Positions 1 to 7,987 of a DNA stretch of 31,826 bases are shown here, piece after piece; within the stretch, counting starts at the first letter, position 1, and each line of letters starts with the position of its first letter. The position numbers were made by a program, and so were the translations under genes. The stretch is from a virus: IMG/VR virus record IMGVR_UViG_3300006027_000030, positions 1 to 31,826 of that record; one strand, 5' to 3'. The notes below the pieces were generated by a model. The model ran no database searches. It saw only the letters and a program-made list of their open reading frames with translations, and had not been told where the DNA came from.

Positions 1-534
1 ATATATGCTGAGGAAACAAAATGTCCTATTAACTTAATGATTACATTTAATGCTTTAGCTGTTACAACATTTAAAAGTTTATTAGAACAAATTTTAGTCT
101 GGCGAGAACGGTATCACAATATAATTGTTCCTACAGAAACGCATGCTAAAAGGCGTATTAGATTTGATACTCCTTATTTAAAGGAACCGTTACATTATGA
201 TATGAACATTTTACCTAAAAGTGAATTCATGCCATATATGACAGAGTGTTTGGAGTTTATGAAGGAAAACTTAGACGACGATGACCCTAAAAAATTCCAG
301 CAATTAGAATATGAAAAGTTTAGACGTGTTCATGATTATATGGCAAAAACACGTTACCCCAAGGACAAATTAAACGAAGGTCGTAAAGATTTTTACAACT
401 GGTTTAACGAGTATGATAAAAGACGTAAATGTAATTTTTTAGAGACATTCCCAGAGTATGAAGATTTTTATAACAGGTGTGGCAGGATTTCTAGGGAGTC
501 ATCTGGCTCAGAAATTCCTATCGTCAACCTTTAA
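1..534 (+). CDS. Twitch-type radical SAM protein, C-terminal part (5' end outside window)
   Basis: The frame is already open at base 1, so this is the 3' portion of a longer gene; an ATG at 37 lies inside it and is not the likely start. The visible 177 residues contain the stretches TFNALAVTTFKSLL, RIRFDTPYLKEPLHYDMN and LPKSEFMPYM. From memory these resemble the C-terminal half of twitch-domain radical SAM proteins common in marine T4-like phages. The CxxxCxxC cluster motif would lie upstream and cannot be seen, so the enzymatic role is inferred. The reaction is unknown; relatives sit in carbohydrate or peptide-modification clusters. The gene's last 77 bases overlap the following epimerase in another frame, a long overlap even for a phage. 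Confidence 0.55.
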   Translation: MYAEETKCPINLMITFNALAVTTFKSLLEQILVWRERYHNIIVPTETHAKRRIRFDTPYLKEPLHYDMNILPKSEFMPYMTECLEFMKENLDDDDPKKFQQLEYEKFRRVHDYMAKTRYPKDKLNEGRKDFYNWFNEYDKRRKCNFLETFPEYEDFYNRCGRISRESSGSEIPIVNL

Positions 535-1459
535 AGTAGCAGGCAACGATACCTTATTGGGTGGGTCATTAGACAATGTCCCCGATGGTGTAGAATTTTA
601 TGAGATAGATTGTTGTGATAATCAAGCAATGGTCGAAGTATTAAAAGATGTTGATATTGTAATCCATTGTGCAGCCACTGCACATGAAGGTCTTTCTGTT
701 TTTAGTCCCTCCTTTATAACAAAAAATATTTACGAAGCAAGTGTTTCTGTTATGAGTGCAGCCATACAAAATAAAGTAAAGCGATTTGTTTTTTGTTCTA
801 GTATGGCAAGATATGGAAGTAATATTATTCCCTTTATAGAAGAACAAGCACCTGCACCTGTTGACCCCTATGGTATTGCTAAAGTAGCTGCAGAGGACAC
901 TTTAAAAGTTTTATGCGATACACATGATATGGAATATAACATAGCAGTTCCTCATAATATAATAGGACCTAAACAGAATTATACAGACCCATATAGAAAC
1001 GTAATAAGTATAATGGCTAATAGAAATTTGAGAGGATTGCCCTCAATTATATATGGCGATGGTATGCAGGAAAGATGTTTTTCATATGTTGATGATTGTG
1101 TTTCCTGTTTAGAAAAAATGGCTTTAGATAAAAACATAGTAGGAGAAACTATTAACATAGGACCAGATGAACATACTATTACAATAAATGAGGCAGCTGA
1201 GATAGTTGCAAGACAATGTATGTATCAAGAAGCACCAATACATTTGCCTGATAGACCACGCGAAGTTAAGCACGCTACTTGCTCTAGTAATAAAGCTAGG
1301 AGACTCTTAGACTACGAAACAAAGACGGATTTAGTAACCGCAATACAAAAGACTGTGGAATATATTAGAGAAGCAGGCCCTACGAGTTTTAATTATAACT
1401 TACCTTTAGAAATAATAAATGATAAAACTCCTACAACATGGAAAGATGAGTTAATGTAA
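458..1459 (+). CDS. NAD-dependent sugar-nucleotide epimerase/dehydratase (extended SDR)
   Basis: Extended short-chain dehydrogenase/reductase acting in the cytoplasm, probably on a nucleotide-activated sugar. The N-terminal NAD-binding glycine motif TGVAGFLG is at residues 6-13. The catalytic Ser region CSS is at 113-115 and the YxxxK pair is Y138/K142 (PYGIAK). The 333-residue length is normal for the family. The start at 458 is fixed by the Rossmann motif beginning at residue 3, even though it lies 77 bases inside the upstream gene. The stop TAA shares its last base with the ATG of the next gene, so the two are probably translationally coupled. Substrate specificity (4-epimerase, 4,6-dehydratase or other) cannot be told from the sequence. 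Confidence 0.9.
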   Translation: MKIFITGVAGFLGSHLAQKFLSSTFKVAGNDTLLGGSLDNVPDGVEFYEIDCCDNQAMVEVLKDVDIVIHCAATAHEGLSVFSPSFITKNIYEASVSVMSAAIQNKVKRFVFCSSMARYGSNIIPFIEEQAPAPVDPYGIAKVAAEDTLKVLCDTHDMEYNIAVPHNIIGPKQNYTDPYRNVISIMANRNLRGLPSIIYGDGMQERCFSYVDDCVSCLEKMALDKNIVGETINIGPDEHTITINEAAEIVARQCMYQEAPIHLPDRPREVKHATCSSNKARRLLDYETKTDLVTAIQKTVEYIREAGPTSFNYNLPLEIINDKTPTTWKDELM

Positions 1460-2706
1460 TGAATTTCTTTTTTGAAAATTGGAAACCTATATATGATAGC
1501 ACAGGTTTGGAAGAACATGCTATGCGGAATTTTAAAGACTGTAAAGATGTTAATGAATCTGGAATGTCTAGATTTTGTGTTTCTCCTTTAGCAGGAACAA
1601 TACAGCAATTTGGGTATGAGAATTTAAAGCATTGTTATATACAACCAAACTATATTATTTCTGCAGGTGTTCAACATAGTCCTGAAGAATGGGCAGGCAG
1701 ACCCGAGGATGGAAGAAAGAGTTTTATGCACTTTGTAAAAGAAACACATCTTGAAAATTTACAAAACGGCTCTGCTATGTTAATGTTAGATTCCTCATTA
1801 GAAGGTTACCATGCACCATGGCTTTACAAGTTTATGGAAGATGAGTTAGATAAACATAATGTTCCGCATGAGGCAATGGTTTTTGTAACAGGCAATCTGT
1901 TAGCAGAAGAGGAATACACGGGAAGAATGAAAGTTATTTCTTATCCACATTTTGAGAAAGATGTTGGGTGTATGTTACGTTATCAAAATTTAGAAAAGCC
2001 CACCTTTGAAAAACATATGGAATACAAGAATGTTAATGAAATGAAAACATTTAATGTATTACAAAAAAGACCTAGACGTCATAGATGCTGGTTGTATTCA
2101 GCAATACGTTCTGCAAACTTACATCATGATTGTATAATGAGTATGAATGAGTTTCCTTATAAGGAGTTTCAAGAGTTAGATTATGAGGGTAGACTTTACG
2201 AGTATGATTGGATAGGCATAAAAGAAGAACTTCCTATATTAGTAGGAGGCAAAGACAATGTTTCACTAGGAGACTCTCATTATATAAAAAGATTTAATTT
2301 TGATGTATGTTTACAAAGTTGGATAACTGTTATAAGTGAGGCATCCTTTTTTGATAGTGATGGAACACAATTTATAAGTGAAAAAACATTTAAAGCATTG
2401 GGCTCAAGAACTCCCTTTATTATATTTGGTAATAAGGGAAGTTTAAAAAGATTAAAAGAATGGGGTTATAAAACATTTGATACTTGGTGGGATGAAAGTT
2501 ATGATGAATTAGAATCTTGGGAAAGATTTGATGCGATAGTTAAATTATTAAAAGACTTAAATAATCAAAATATGATGACCTTATTTTCTTCAATGGAAGA
2601 AACATTAGATTGGAACTATCATACATTATTAAGAAATTCGTCTAAAGCACCAGATGCTTACTTTAAATTAAAACAACATTATAAGGAGTATTTTAATGTT
2701 ACCTAA
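1459..2706 (+). CDS. Glycosyltransferase-like protein, copy 1
   Basis: A 415-residue protein with no recognised N-terminal domain. Its C-terminal third carries a pattern seen in phage glycosyltransferase-like proteins and reminiscent of GT10/exostosin-type sugar-nucleotide binding segments: an acidic residue ahead of SEKTFKAL (about residue 307), a hydrophobic PFIIFGN strand, then a GYKTF...WDESYD segment (about residue 343). The gene at 3561 has the same motifs at almost identical positions and nearly the same length, so the two are paralogues. It probably transfers a sugar or a modified sugar in the cytoplasm; donor and acceptor are unknown. It starts on the last base of the epimerase stop and overlaps the next gene by 11 bases, indicating one operon. 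Assignment as a transferase is an inference from the C-terminal motif. Confidence 0.5.
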   Translation: MNFFFENWKPIYDSTGLEEHAMRNFKDCKDVNESGMSRFCVSPLAGTIQQFGYENLKHCYIQPNYIISAGVQHSPEEWAGRPEDGRKSFMHFVKETHLENLQNGSAMLMLDSSLEGYHAPWLYKFMEDELDKHNVPHEAMVFVTGNLLAEEEYTGRMKVISYPHFEKDVGCMLRYQNLEKPTFEKHMEYKNVNEMKTFNVLQKRPRRHRCWLYSAIRSANLHHDCIMSMNEFPYKEFQELDYEGRLYEYDWIGIKEELPILVGGKDNVSLGDSHYIKRFNFDVCLQSWITVISEASFFDSDGTQFISEKTFKALGSRTPFIIFGNKGSLKRLKEWGYKTFDTWWDESYDELESWERFDAIVKLLKDLNNQNMMTLFSSMEETLDWNYHTLLRNSSKAPDAYFKLKQHYKEYFNVT

Positions 2707-3568
2707 TCCTTTAAAGAAACCATTACTTAAAATATTAACTGAAGACCATAAACTTTTAATAGGGTTAGGGTGTAGTTTTACACAGGGGCAAGGTTCATAT
2801 TCAATAGAAACACAAGAGAAAAGAAATTGGAATATTAGAGTTGATGACAATGACGAAGAGCTTGTTAGTGAGGCTTATAATAATTCTTGGGTTAATTTAG
2901 TAGCTAAGGAAATAGGCTATATGCCAATTAACTTAGGACAAGCAGGTGGTGGTAATAGACAGGCAGCTAAGTCCTTGCATATGTTTCATAACAAAAAATT
3001 ACAAAATGCAAAAGAAAAAATTGTTATTTTTATGATGTCAGGAATAGAAAGATTTAGTTATATTAAAAAAGGGTTTGAACATGCTGGACAGGATTATTGG
3101 TTTACTTGTTGGCCTAATGGTGATGTCTCCGAGGATAATCCTATGAAAAATGTTTGGAGGGGGTATGCATCAGATGTATATTCTGATGATGTAGGATTTT
3201 TAGAGGCATATTTAAATCTAATGGAAGTTGTTACCTGGTGTAAGGCACATAATGCAAAACTTATTCTTACGCCCGCATTTTCTCCTGATTACATTAATGA
3301 ATTATTTTTACCAGCTTTAGATTTTAATCCTAATTTTGATTTCTTTTATCCTAAGGGAAGATTAAGTATGTTTCATTATTTACTAGAACAAGATGGCTTT
3401 AATGAAAATATACAAAATGGTGGGTATTGGGAAGAAATAAATTTCAATGATAATTACCCTAAAGGAACAGAACACGTAAGTCGTTGTTGTCATCCTAATC
3501 AAAAAGGCCACGAAGTTATAGCTAAAATATTAATAGAAGAATTAAAAAGGAGAGAGTATATTGGATAA
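2696..3568 (+). CDS. SGNH/GDSL hydrolase-like protein 1
   Basis: A 290-residue protein with the SGNH-hydrolase block order. Block I is GLGCSFTQG with the candidate nucleophile Ser27. Next comes a glycine/asparagine block AGGGNRQ around residue 85, corresponding to the oxyanion Gly and Asn. The C-terminal block is CCHPNQKGH with the candidate catalytic His266. The acidic residue normally three positions before that His is Arg here, so the triad is unorthodox or completed elsewhere. Such proteins usually remove or transfer O-acyl groups on glycans, and the position between two glycosyltransferase-like genes fits sugar decoration. There is no signal peptide, so it acts in the cytoplasm. An AAGGAG ribosome site precedes the ATG, and the gene overlaps both neighbours by 8-11 bases. 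Confidence 0.6.
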   Translation: MLPNPLKKPLLKILTEDHKLLIGLGCSFTQGQGSYSIETQEKRNWNIRVDDNDEELVSEAYNNSWVNLVAKEIGYMPINLGQAGGGNRQAAKSLHMFHNKKLQNAKEKIVIFMMSGIERFSYIKKGFEHAGQDYWFTCWPNGDVSEDNPMKNVWRGYASDVYSDDVGFLEAYLNLMEVVTWCKAHNAKLILTPAFSPDYINELFLPALDFNPNFDFFYPKGRLSMFHYLLEQDGFNENIQNGGYWEEINFNDNYPKGTEHVSRCCHPNQKGHEVIAKILIEELKRREYIG

Positions 3569-4796
3569 TCCATATGTATTTAGGCAGGAATGTTTTTGGG
3601 TGAATATACCTCACGAAACAAACAAATTAGATTTCTTTGCACAATTTATACCCAAAAGATTAGGTGGATTGTTAAATGATAAACCGACAATATTATATAC
3701 AGGTATTAAAAGAATAAATTTTGGTAAATGGTTAGAACGTTGGAGCGATGAAACATGGAATGCCTTAAAAGGAAAAGAAGTAAATATTTTTCTATACGAG
3801 CCGTCCACGTGGTATTTTCCAGGAAAAGATGACGTAAATTTAGGACACTATAGCGAATTCCCTGCTTCATTTAACGAAGTAGTAAGGTCAATGGAATTAG
3901 ATTCTATAATGGCTTGGAGTAAGGAAAGGGATATTATTCCTAACGTTATAACATCGGATTATAATATACGAGAACATGCTAGTAATTATCCTGGTTGGTT
4001 TAATCAAAGACTTTACACCTATGATACTTACATAAGACAAATTTCAGGCCCAATGGGCGCAGTTAGATATGGAGAGGAAGAATTAAATACAAGATTCTTT
4101 TGTTGTAATAGAAGATATGCACCTCATAGACATATGATGTCGGCTTACTTAGCAGACAAAAGTGCTAATTTATCCTGGCCCTTTGAAATGTCGGGCAAAT
4201 ATGATGATTTTAAAGACTATGCTTGGATGGAAATGAATAAATTTTCTAAAGAAAGAAGAGCAGAATTAAAAGCAGGATTTAAAAATTTAAATGAAAATAC
4301 TCATTCTATAGATATGAATCATGGGGGAGAAAAAACACATTTATATGATTTTCATGTAGCAGGAAGTTTTAGCCCTGACCCAGAACAGGATAATACAGAA
4401 GAGTTCATACGTAAATATTCTAGGTCCTGTATTGCTGTTGTAAATGAAACTAGGTTTGGGCAACCCACAGGTTATTTTAGTGAAAAAACTTGCGACCCAA
4501 TTAGATTAGAAGTTCCTTTTGTTTTAGTTGCCCCTCCTCATACATTAGAGTATATGAATCATATGGGCTTTAGAACTTTTTGGCAACATTGGGACGAGAG
4601 TTATGATAAAATAGAAGACCACACAGAAAGAATGGAAGCTATTTTTAAATTGCTGGATTGGATGAATGAAATGCCTTTTGAACAATTAAAAGATTTATTT
4701 AAAGATACAAGAGAAATTTGTGAACACAATAGGGAAGTTATACGATATGGTTTATATAACAAGCCGTATCAACAAATATACGAAACTAAGAATTAA
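3561..4796 (+). CDS. Glycosyltransferase-like protein, copy 2 (TTG start)
   Basis: A 411-residue paralogue of the gene at 1459. It has SEKTCDP near residue 307, then a PFVLVAPP strand, then GFRTF and WDESYD near residue 344. The upstream portions differ strongly, as expected if the acceptor-binding half has diverged while the donor-binding half is kept. The start is a TTG at 3561, 6 bases after an AAAGGAGAG ribosome site inside the end of the SGNH gene; the nearby ATG at 3574 is out of frame. Its 3' end overlaps the convergent oxygenase gene by 11 bases. Function as a transferase is inferred from motif and context; donor and acceptor are unknown. Confidence 0.5.
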   Translation: MDNPYVFRQECFWVNIPHETNKLDFFAQFIPKRLGGLLNDKPTILYTGIKRINFGKWLERWSDETWNALKGKEVNIFLYEPSTWYFPGKDDVNLGHYSEFPASFNEVVRSMELDSIMAWSKERDIIPNVITSDYNIREHASNYPGWFNQRLYTYDTYIRQISGPMGAVRYGEEELNTRFFCCNRRYAPHRHMMSAYLADKSANLSWPFEMSGKYDDFKDYAWMEMNKFSKERRAELKAGFKNLNENTHSIDMNHGGEKTHLYDFHVAGSFSPDPEQDNTEEFIRKYSRSCIAVVNETRFGQPTGYFSEKTCDPIRLEVPFVLVAPPHTLEYMNHMGFRTFWQHWDESYDKIEDHTERMEAIFKLLDWMNEMPFEQLKDLFKDTREICEHNREVIRYGLYNKPYQQIYETKN

Positions 4797-5286
4797 CTTT
4801 TGTTCCTGTAATCTGTAACGTATATCTAGGCTCTACACCTATGTTACTTGCACCATGAGGCACACTTCCTTTCCATAATACGTATTCGCCTCTTTCCCAA
4901 TTCATACCCGCCTGACCATCTATTTCAAAGTAATGTCCTGATTTCCAGTCTTCTAAAAATACAACTGCCCTCCAAACATTTTCATAATCTTGTTTAAAAA
5001 CTTCGCAGTATTTTTTATAGTGGTCTGAATGAACAGGCATTATATCTAAAAAACTCATTTTATAAAAAACAAATCCGCAGTTTTCTAATCCCAAATTTTT
5101 TCCTACTTCATGAGCCCATCTAGGAACAACATCTTTACCACCATACATTTTTCCAAATGTTGTATCATGTGTATACCCTTGACGTTTCCATTCCTCAGCT
5201 TGAAACCCGGTAATTGGTTCCGGTTTATATGGAAACGCCTTAAAGGAGTCGTCCCATATCATATCTGTTTTTCCGTTATCCCACAT
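4786..5286 (-). CDS. 2-oxoglutarate/Fe(II)-dependent oxygenase-like protein
   Basis: A 166-residue protein with the double-stranded beta-helix signature of the 2OG-Fe(II) dioxygenase superfamily: an HxD pair (H86, D88 in PVHSDHY), a distal iron ligand His144 in VPHGASN, and Arg154 in RYTLQITG placed to bind 2-oxoglutarate. The segment between them (VVFLEDWKSGHYF, then a glycine turn) matches the fold's central strands. It most likely hydroxylates a small molecule or a side chain; the substrate is unknown. It is the last gene of a leftward three-gene operon. Its start overlaps the amidinotransferase stop by 11 bases, so it probably acts on that pathway's product. Its 3' end overlaps the convergent glycosyltransferase-like gene. 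Confidence 0.7.
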   Translation of the reverse strand: MWDNGKTDMIWDDSFKAFPYKPEPITGFQAEEWKRQGYTHDTTFGKMYGGKDVVPRWAHEVGKNLGLENCGFVFYKMSFLDIMPVHSDHYKKYCEVFKQDYENVWRAVVFLEDWKSGHYFEIDGQAGMNWERGEYVLWKGSVPHGASNIGVEPRYTLQITGTKVNS

Positions 5287-6205
5287 TTTCTCTCACCAAA
5301 TCTAAAGTTACGCAATGGTGACCACCGCCTAATGTTCTACTATGTCTTAAGTCTGCCCCTATACAATTTACATTATATTTATTTAACTCTCTCATAAGTT
5401 TTTGTTGCTTAGGGTCGCATACAATTTTATTAGGGTTTATTGTAAGGAAGTTAAGTCCTATATAGTTACTTGCATATGGATAATCTGTAAATGGTTGTTC
5501 TACTAAATCTTCCTTACCTATCCAAACTTTGTCCCAACTTTTTAATGGCTCAGGCACGTTTTCTTCAGATATTCTATCTTTGTTTAAAACTACTAACCCT
5601 TCTCTAATAGGACTAATTGTGCTGTCTATATGAACACCCGAATAAATGTTATCTAATATATGAACTTTATATTTGTTGCCTAATTGTTTTTGTAACCATT
5701 TGGCACCTTCAACATTACCACTATCACTTACAAGATATAAAAGGTCACTTCCTAATCTACATACATTAGCTGCATCAAACATTACACCTTCTTCTTTACA
5801 TTGTATCTGTTGTTCAAAGCCTCCTAAGTATTTATCTATAGCATAAATTTCTATTTGTCTAGTAGGATATAACATAGGAGCATCAAATACTTTATCGCCT
5901 ATTACAAGAGCCCTATCTCTTGGACAATAATTATACATTCCATCATGTTTACCGAAATCTATAGTTAACGGCCTTACAACTTCCACATTTTCATTTTCTA
6001 AAACTTTTGCTAGATTATCTAAATCTTCATTGGCTTCTTTAACTATTTTATTAGATACATAGCCTGTTGGCACCGGCGTTTCTTTCCAGCCAGTTGTTTC
6101 TTCTAATTTTCTAAACTCTGGACAATTAACAGGCCAATGTGCGTAGTCGGCAATTCCTACAATTACTTTTTTAAGCGTGTCCCATTCATTATGACTATTT
6201 AACAA
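5276..6205 (-). CDS. Arginine:amine amidinotransferase (glycine/inosamine amidinotransferase family)
   Basis: Transfers the amidino group of arginine to an amine, making a guanidino compound and ornithine. The catalytic triad is visible: Asp144 in VMFDAANVCR, His192 in GVHIDST and Cys298 in GGGHHC. The D-to-H and H-to-C spacings (48 and 106) nearly match human glycine amidinotransferase (D254, H303, C407). A conserved CPRDRALVIGD block lies at 94-104. At 309 residues it is shorter than the roughly 350-420 of cellular relatives. It sits between a DegT-type aminotransferase and a 2OG oxygenase, overlapping each by 11 bases. This recalls streptomycin biosynthesis, where StrB1-type amidinotransferases act after StsC-type aminotransferases. 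Family is well supported; the acceptor amine (glycine, aminosugar, aminocyclitol) is not known. Confidence 0.87.
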   Translation of the reverse strand: MLNSHNEWDTLKKVIVGIADYAHWPVNCPEFRKLEETTGWKETPVPTGYVSNKIVKEANEDLDNLAKVLENENVEVVRPLTIDFGKHDGMYNYCPRDRALVIGDKVFDAPMLYPTRQIEIYAIDKYLGGFEQQIQCKEEGVMFDAANVCRLGSDLLYLVSDSGNVEGAKWLQKQLGNKYKVHILDNIYSGVHIDSTISPIREGLVVLNKDRISEENVPEPLKSWDKVWIGKEDLVEQPFTDYPYASNYIGLNFLTINPNKIVCDPKQQKLMRELNKYNVNCIGADLRHSRTLGGGHHCVTLDLVRENVG

Positions 6206-6800
6206 TTTGTATTCCCCTTAAATCAGGATATTTATTAAATTGATTTGCACCTTCAAAATTATAATCATCCCATTCTTTTAATATTTCACTTCCTTTTATA
6301 CATTCCTCAGGCACAGGTTTGTAATGATACCCTACTCTAAAAACACCTTGTTTTTCCCATGGTGTAAAAGCATGAATATTTCTACCGTCATATCCCATAC
6401 ATTTTAAATCTTGATAATGTATGTAGCTATCACATAGTATAGCACCACCTCTACCTATTTCTAAGGGCTTATTATACCCGAAACTTATACATTGCATTTG
6501 TCCTGGCATATACATATCTCTTTCAAGTTTACGGGCACTATCCCATATGTTTGTTCCTTTAAAATTATATTCACCGACCCAGGTTTGTTCTTCCTCATCT
6601 TCATAAGAATACTCTACGTTAAGTTTTTCCATTAACATAGGAATACTCAAATAGGTATAGGGAGTAAAAGAAGTTTGGTTTATTTTGTTATAAATAAAAC
6701 ATAATTCAATAGCATGGGTGCAACAATCAGTAGCTATTACATAAGGAGCACCGGTGAATTTACTTAGGTCACTTTCAAATTTAAGAATTTCATCAAACAT
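6195..6800 (-). CDS. Minimal DegT/DnrJ/EryC1/StrS-type aminotransferase
   Basis: A 201-residue, shortened relative of PLP-dependent DegT-type sugar aminotransferases (usually about 370-400 residues). Landmarks are the N-terminal segment FESDLSKFTGAPYVIATDCC, where the cofactor phosphate site lies, Asp87 in NIWDSAR, which corresponds to the pyridine-nitrogen ligand, and Lys111 in SFGYNKPLEIGRGGAI, which corresponds to the Schiff-base lysine. The C-terminal small domain of full-length enzymes is largely missing, so it may work as a compact dimer or with a partner. It is the first gene of the leftward operon and would supply the amine used by the next enzyme. Its ATG follows a late-type TATAAATA by 6 bases with no ribosome site. 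Activity is inferred from retained catalytic residues. Confidence 0.72.
   Translation of the reverse strand: MFDEILKFESDLSKFTGAPYVIATDCCTHAIELCFIYNKINQTSFTPYTYLSIPMLMEKLNVEYSYEDEEEQTWVGEYNFKGTNIWDSARKLERDMYMPGQMQCISFGYNKPLEIGRGGAILCDSYIHYQDLKCMGYDGRNIHAFTPWEKQGVFRVGYHYKPVPEECIKGSEILKEWDDYNFEGANQFNKYPDLRGIQIVK
6689..6696 (+). promoter_or_regulatory. Possible late promoter TATAAATA for the rightward dehydrogenase operon
   Basis: An exact T4-type late octamer on the + strand, inside the leftward aminotransferase gene and 119 bases before the dehydrogenase ATG. The rightward genes starting at 6815 otherwise have no obvious promoter, because everything just upstream is transcribed leftward. A chance match is possible in DNA this AT-rich. 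Confidence 0.35.
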
Positions 6801-6806
6801 ATAGGA

Positions 6807-6814
6807 TATTTATA
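6807..6814 (-). promoter_or_regulatory. Late promoter TATAAATA for the leftward aminotransferase operon
   Basis: Read leftward, the octamer TATAAATA is followed by 6 bases and then the aminotransferase ATG (6800). By T4 late-promoter geometry transcription would begin at or next to the ATG, giving a leaderless mRNA. The same 14-bp gap between the divergent genes holds the AGGA ribosome site of the rightward gene at 6815. Confidence 0.6.
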
Positions 6815-7987
6815 ATGAACAAAATAGCATTTCTAGGCATAGGTAAATTAGGTATGCCATGTGCAGAAGTTATAGCCGAATCAGGACATGATGTTAAGGG
6901 CTATGATATTGCACCTAAAACTTCAAAACTCATTTCAATCGTTCCAACAATACAAGAAGCCGTCAAAGACAGGGACATAGTTTTTGTTGCTGTGCCTACT
7001 CCACATGATAAAGACTATGATGGTAGAGCACCTACAGCACACTTAGAGCCTAAAGACTTTGAATATAATATTGTTAAAGACGTATTAGAAGAAGCAAATA
7101 AACATATGACTAAAGACCAACTTTTAGTTCTTATAAGCACAGTTTTACCAGGAACAGTTAGGCGAGAATTTGTTTCATTAATTACTAATACAAGATTTGT
7201 TTATAACCCTTACTTAATTGCTATGGGAACAGTTGCTTGGGATATGGTAAATCCTGAAATGGTAATGATAGGAACAGAAGATGGAAGTGAAACAGGCGAT
7301 GCAAAACAACTTGTAGACTTTTACAAAACAATAATGCAAAATTATCCACGTTATGTTATAGGAACTTGGGACGAATGTGAATGTATTAAAGTATTTTACA
7401 ACACATTTATTTCTACAAAAATTGGACTTGTTAATATGATACAAGACGTTGCTGAGAAACAGGGAAATATAAATGTTGATATTGTTACAGATGCTCTTGC
7501 AAAATCAGATTATAGAATAATGGGACCTTCATATATGAGAGCAGGAATGGGAGACGGCGGAGGATGCCACCCGAGAGATAATATTGCACTGAGGTATATG
7601 GCAAATGAATTAGAATTAGGTTATGATATTTTTGATGCTGTAATGAATGCGAGAGAAAAACAAGCAAAGAATATGGCTAAGGCAATTTTAAAACACGGTA
7701 ACAACATATTTTTTACTTCTGATTCTTATAAGCCAGATGTAGAATATGTAGATGGTAGTTATAGTTTATTAGTTCAACATTACATTAAAGAACTAGGCGG
7801 TAAAGTTGTAGATAAAGTAGCAGTAGGATTAGATTTAAATTATGATGTTGTTGTTAAAGTTCATCCAACTGATAAACTACCCGAACTAAATAAGCCTGTT
7901 ACAATTTTTGACCCATGGAGAATAACACCAAAAGCACAATTTGAAAACCACATTAGAGTAATACATTATGGAAATACAAGAAAGTAA
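6815..7987 (+). CDS. UDP-glucose/GDP-mannose dehydrogenase family protein
   Basis: Oxidises a nucleotide sugar C6 alcohol to the acid, with NAD, in the cytoplasm. The N-terminal Rossmann motif GIGKLGMP is at residues 8-15 and the VAVPTP dinucleotide-binding strand is near residue 59. Lys192 with the downstream Asn and Lys of KVFYNTFISTKI corresponds to the structural/catalytic helix. The catalytic Cys251 lies in GGGCHPRD, the counterpart of the usual GGSCFPKD. The length of 390 is slightly short and the C-terminal nucleotide-binding domain is degenerate, so the substrate may be unusual. An AGGA ribosome site lies 8 bases before the ATG. Its end overlaps the next gene by 20 bases. The divergent promoter arrangement with the aminotransferase suggests the two operons are expressed together. 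Confidence 0.87.
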   Translation: MNKIAFLGIGKLGMPCAEVIAESGHDVKGYDIAPKTSKLISIVPTIQEAVKDRDIVFVAVPTPHDKDYDGRAPTAHLEPKDFEYNIVKDVLEEANKHMTKDQLLVLISTVLPGTVRREFVSLITNTRFVYNPYLIAMGTVAWDMVNPEMVMIGTEDGSETGDAKQLVDFYKTIMQNYPRYVIGTWDECECIKVFYNTFISTKIGLVNMIQDVAEKQGNINVDIVTDALAKSDYRIMGPSYMRAGMGDGGGCHPRDNIALRYMANELELGYDIFDAVMNAREKQAKNMAKAILKHGNNIFFTSDSYKPDVEYVDGSYSLLVQHYIKELGGKVVDKVAVGLDLNYDVVVKVHPTDKLPELNKPVTIFDPWRITPKAQFENHIRVIHYGNTRK

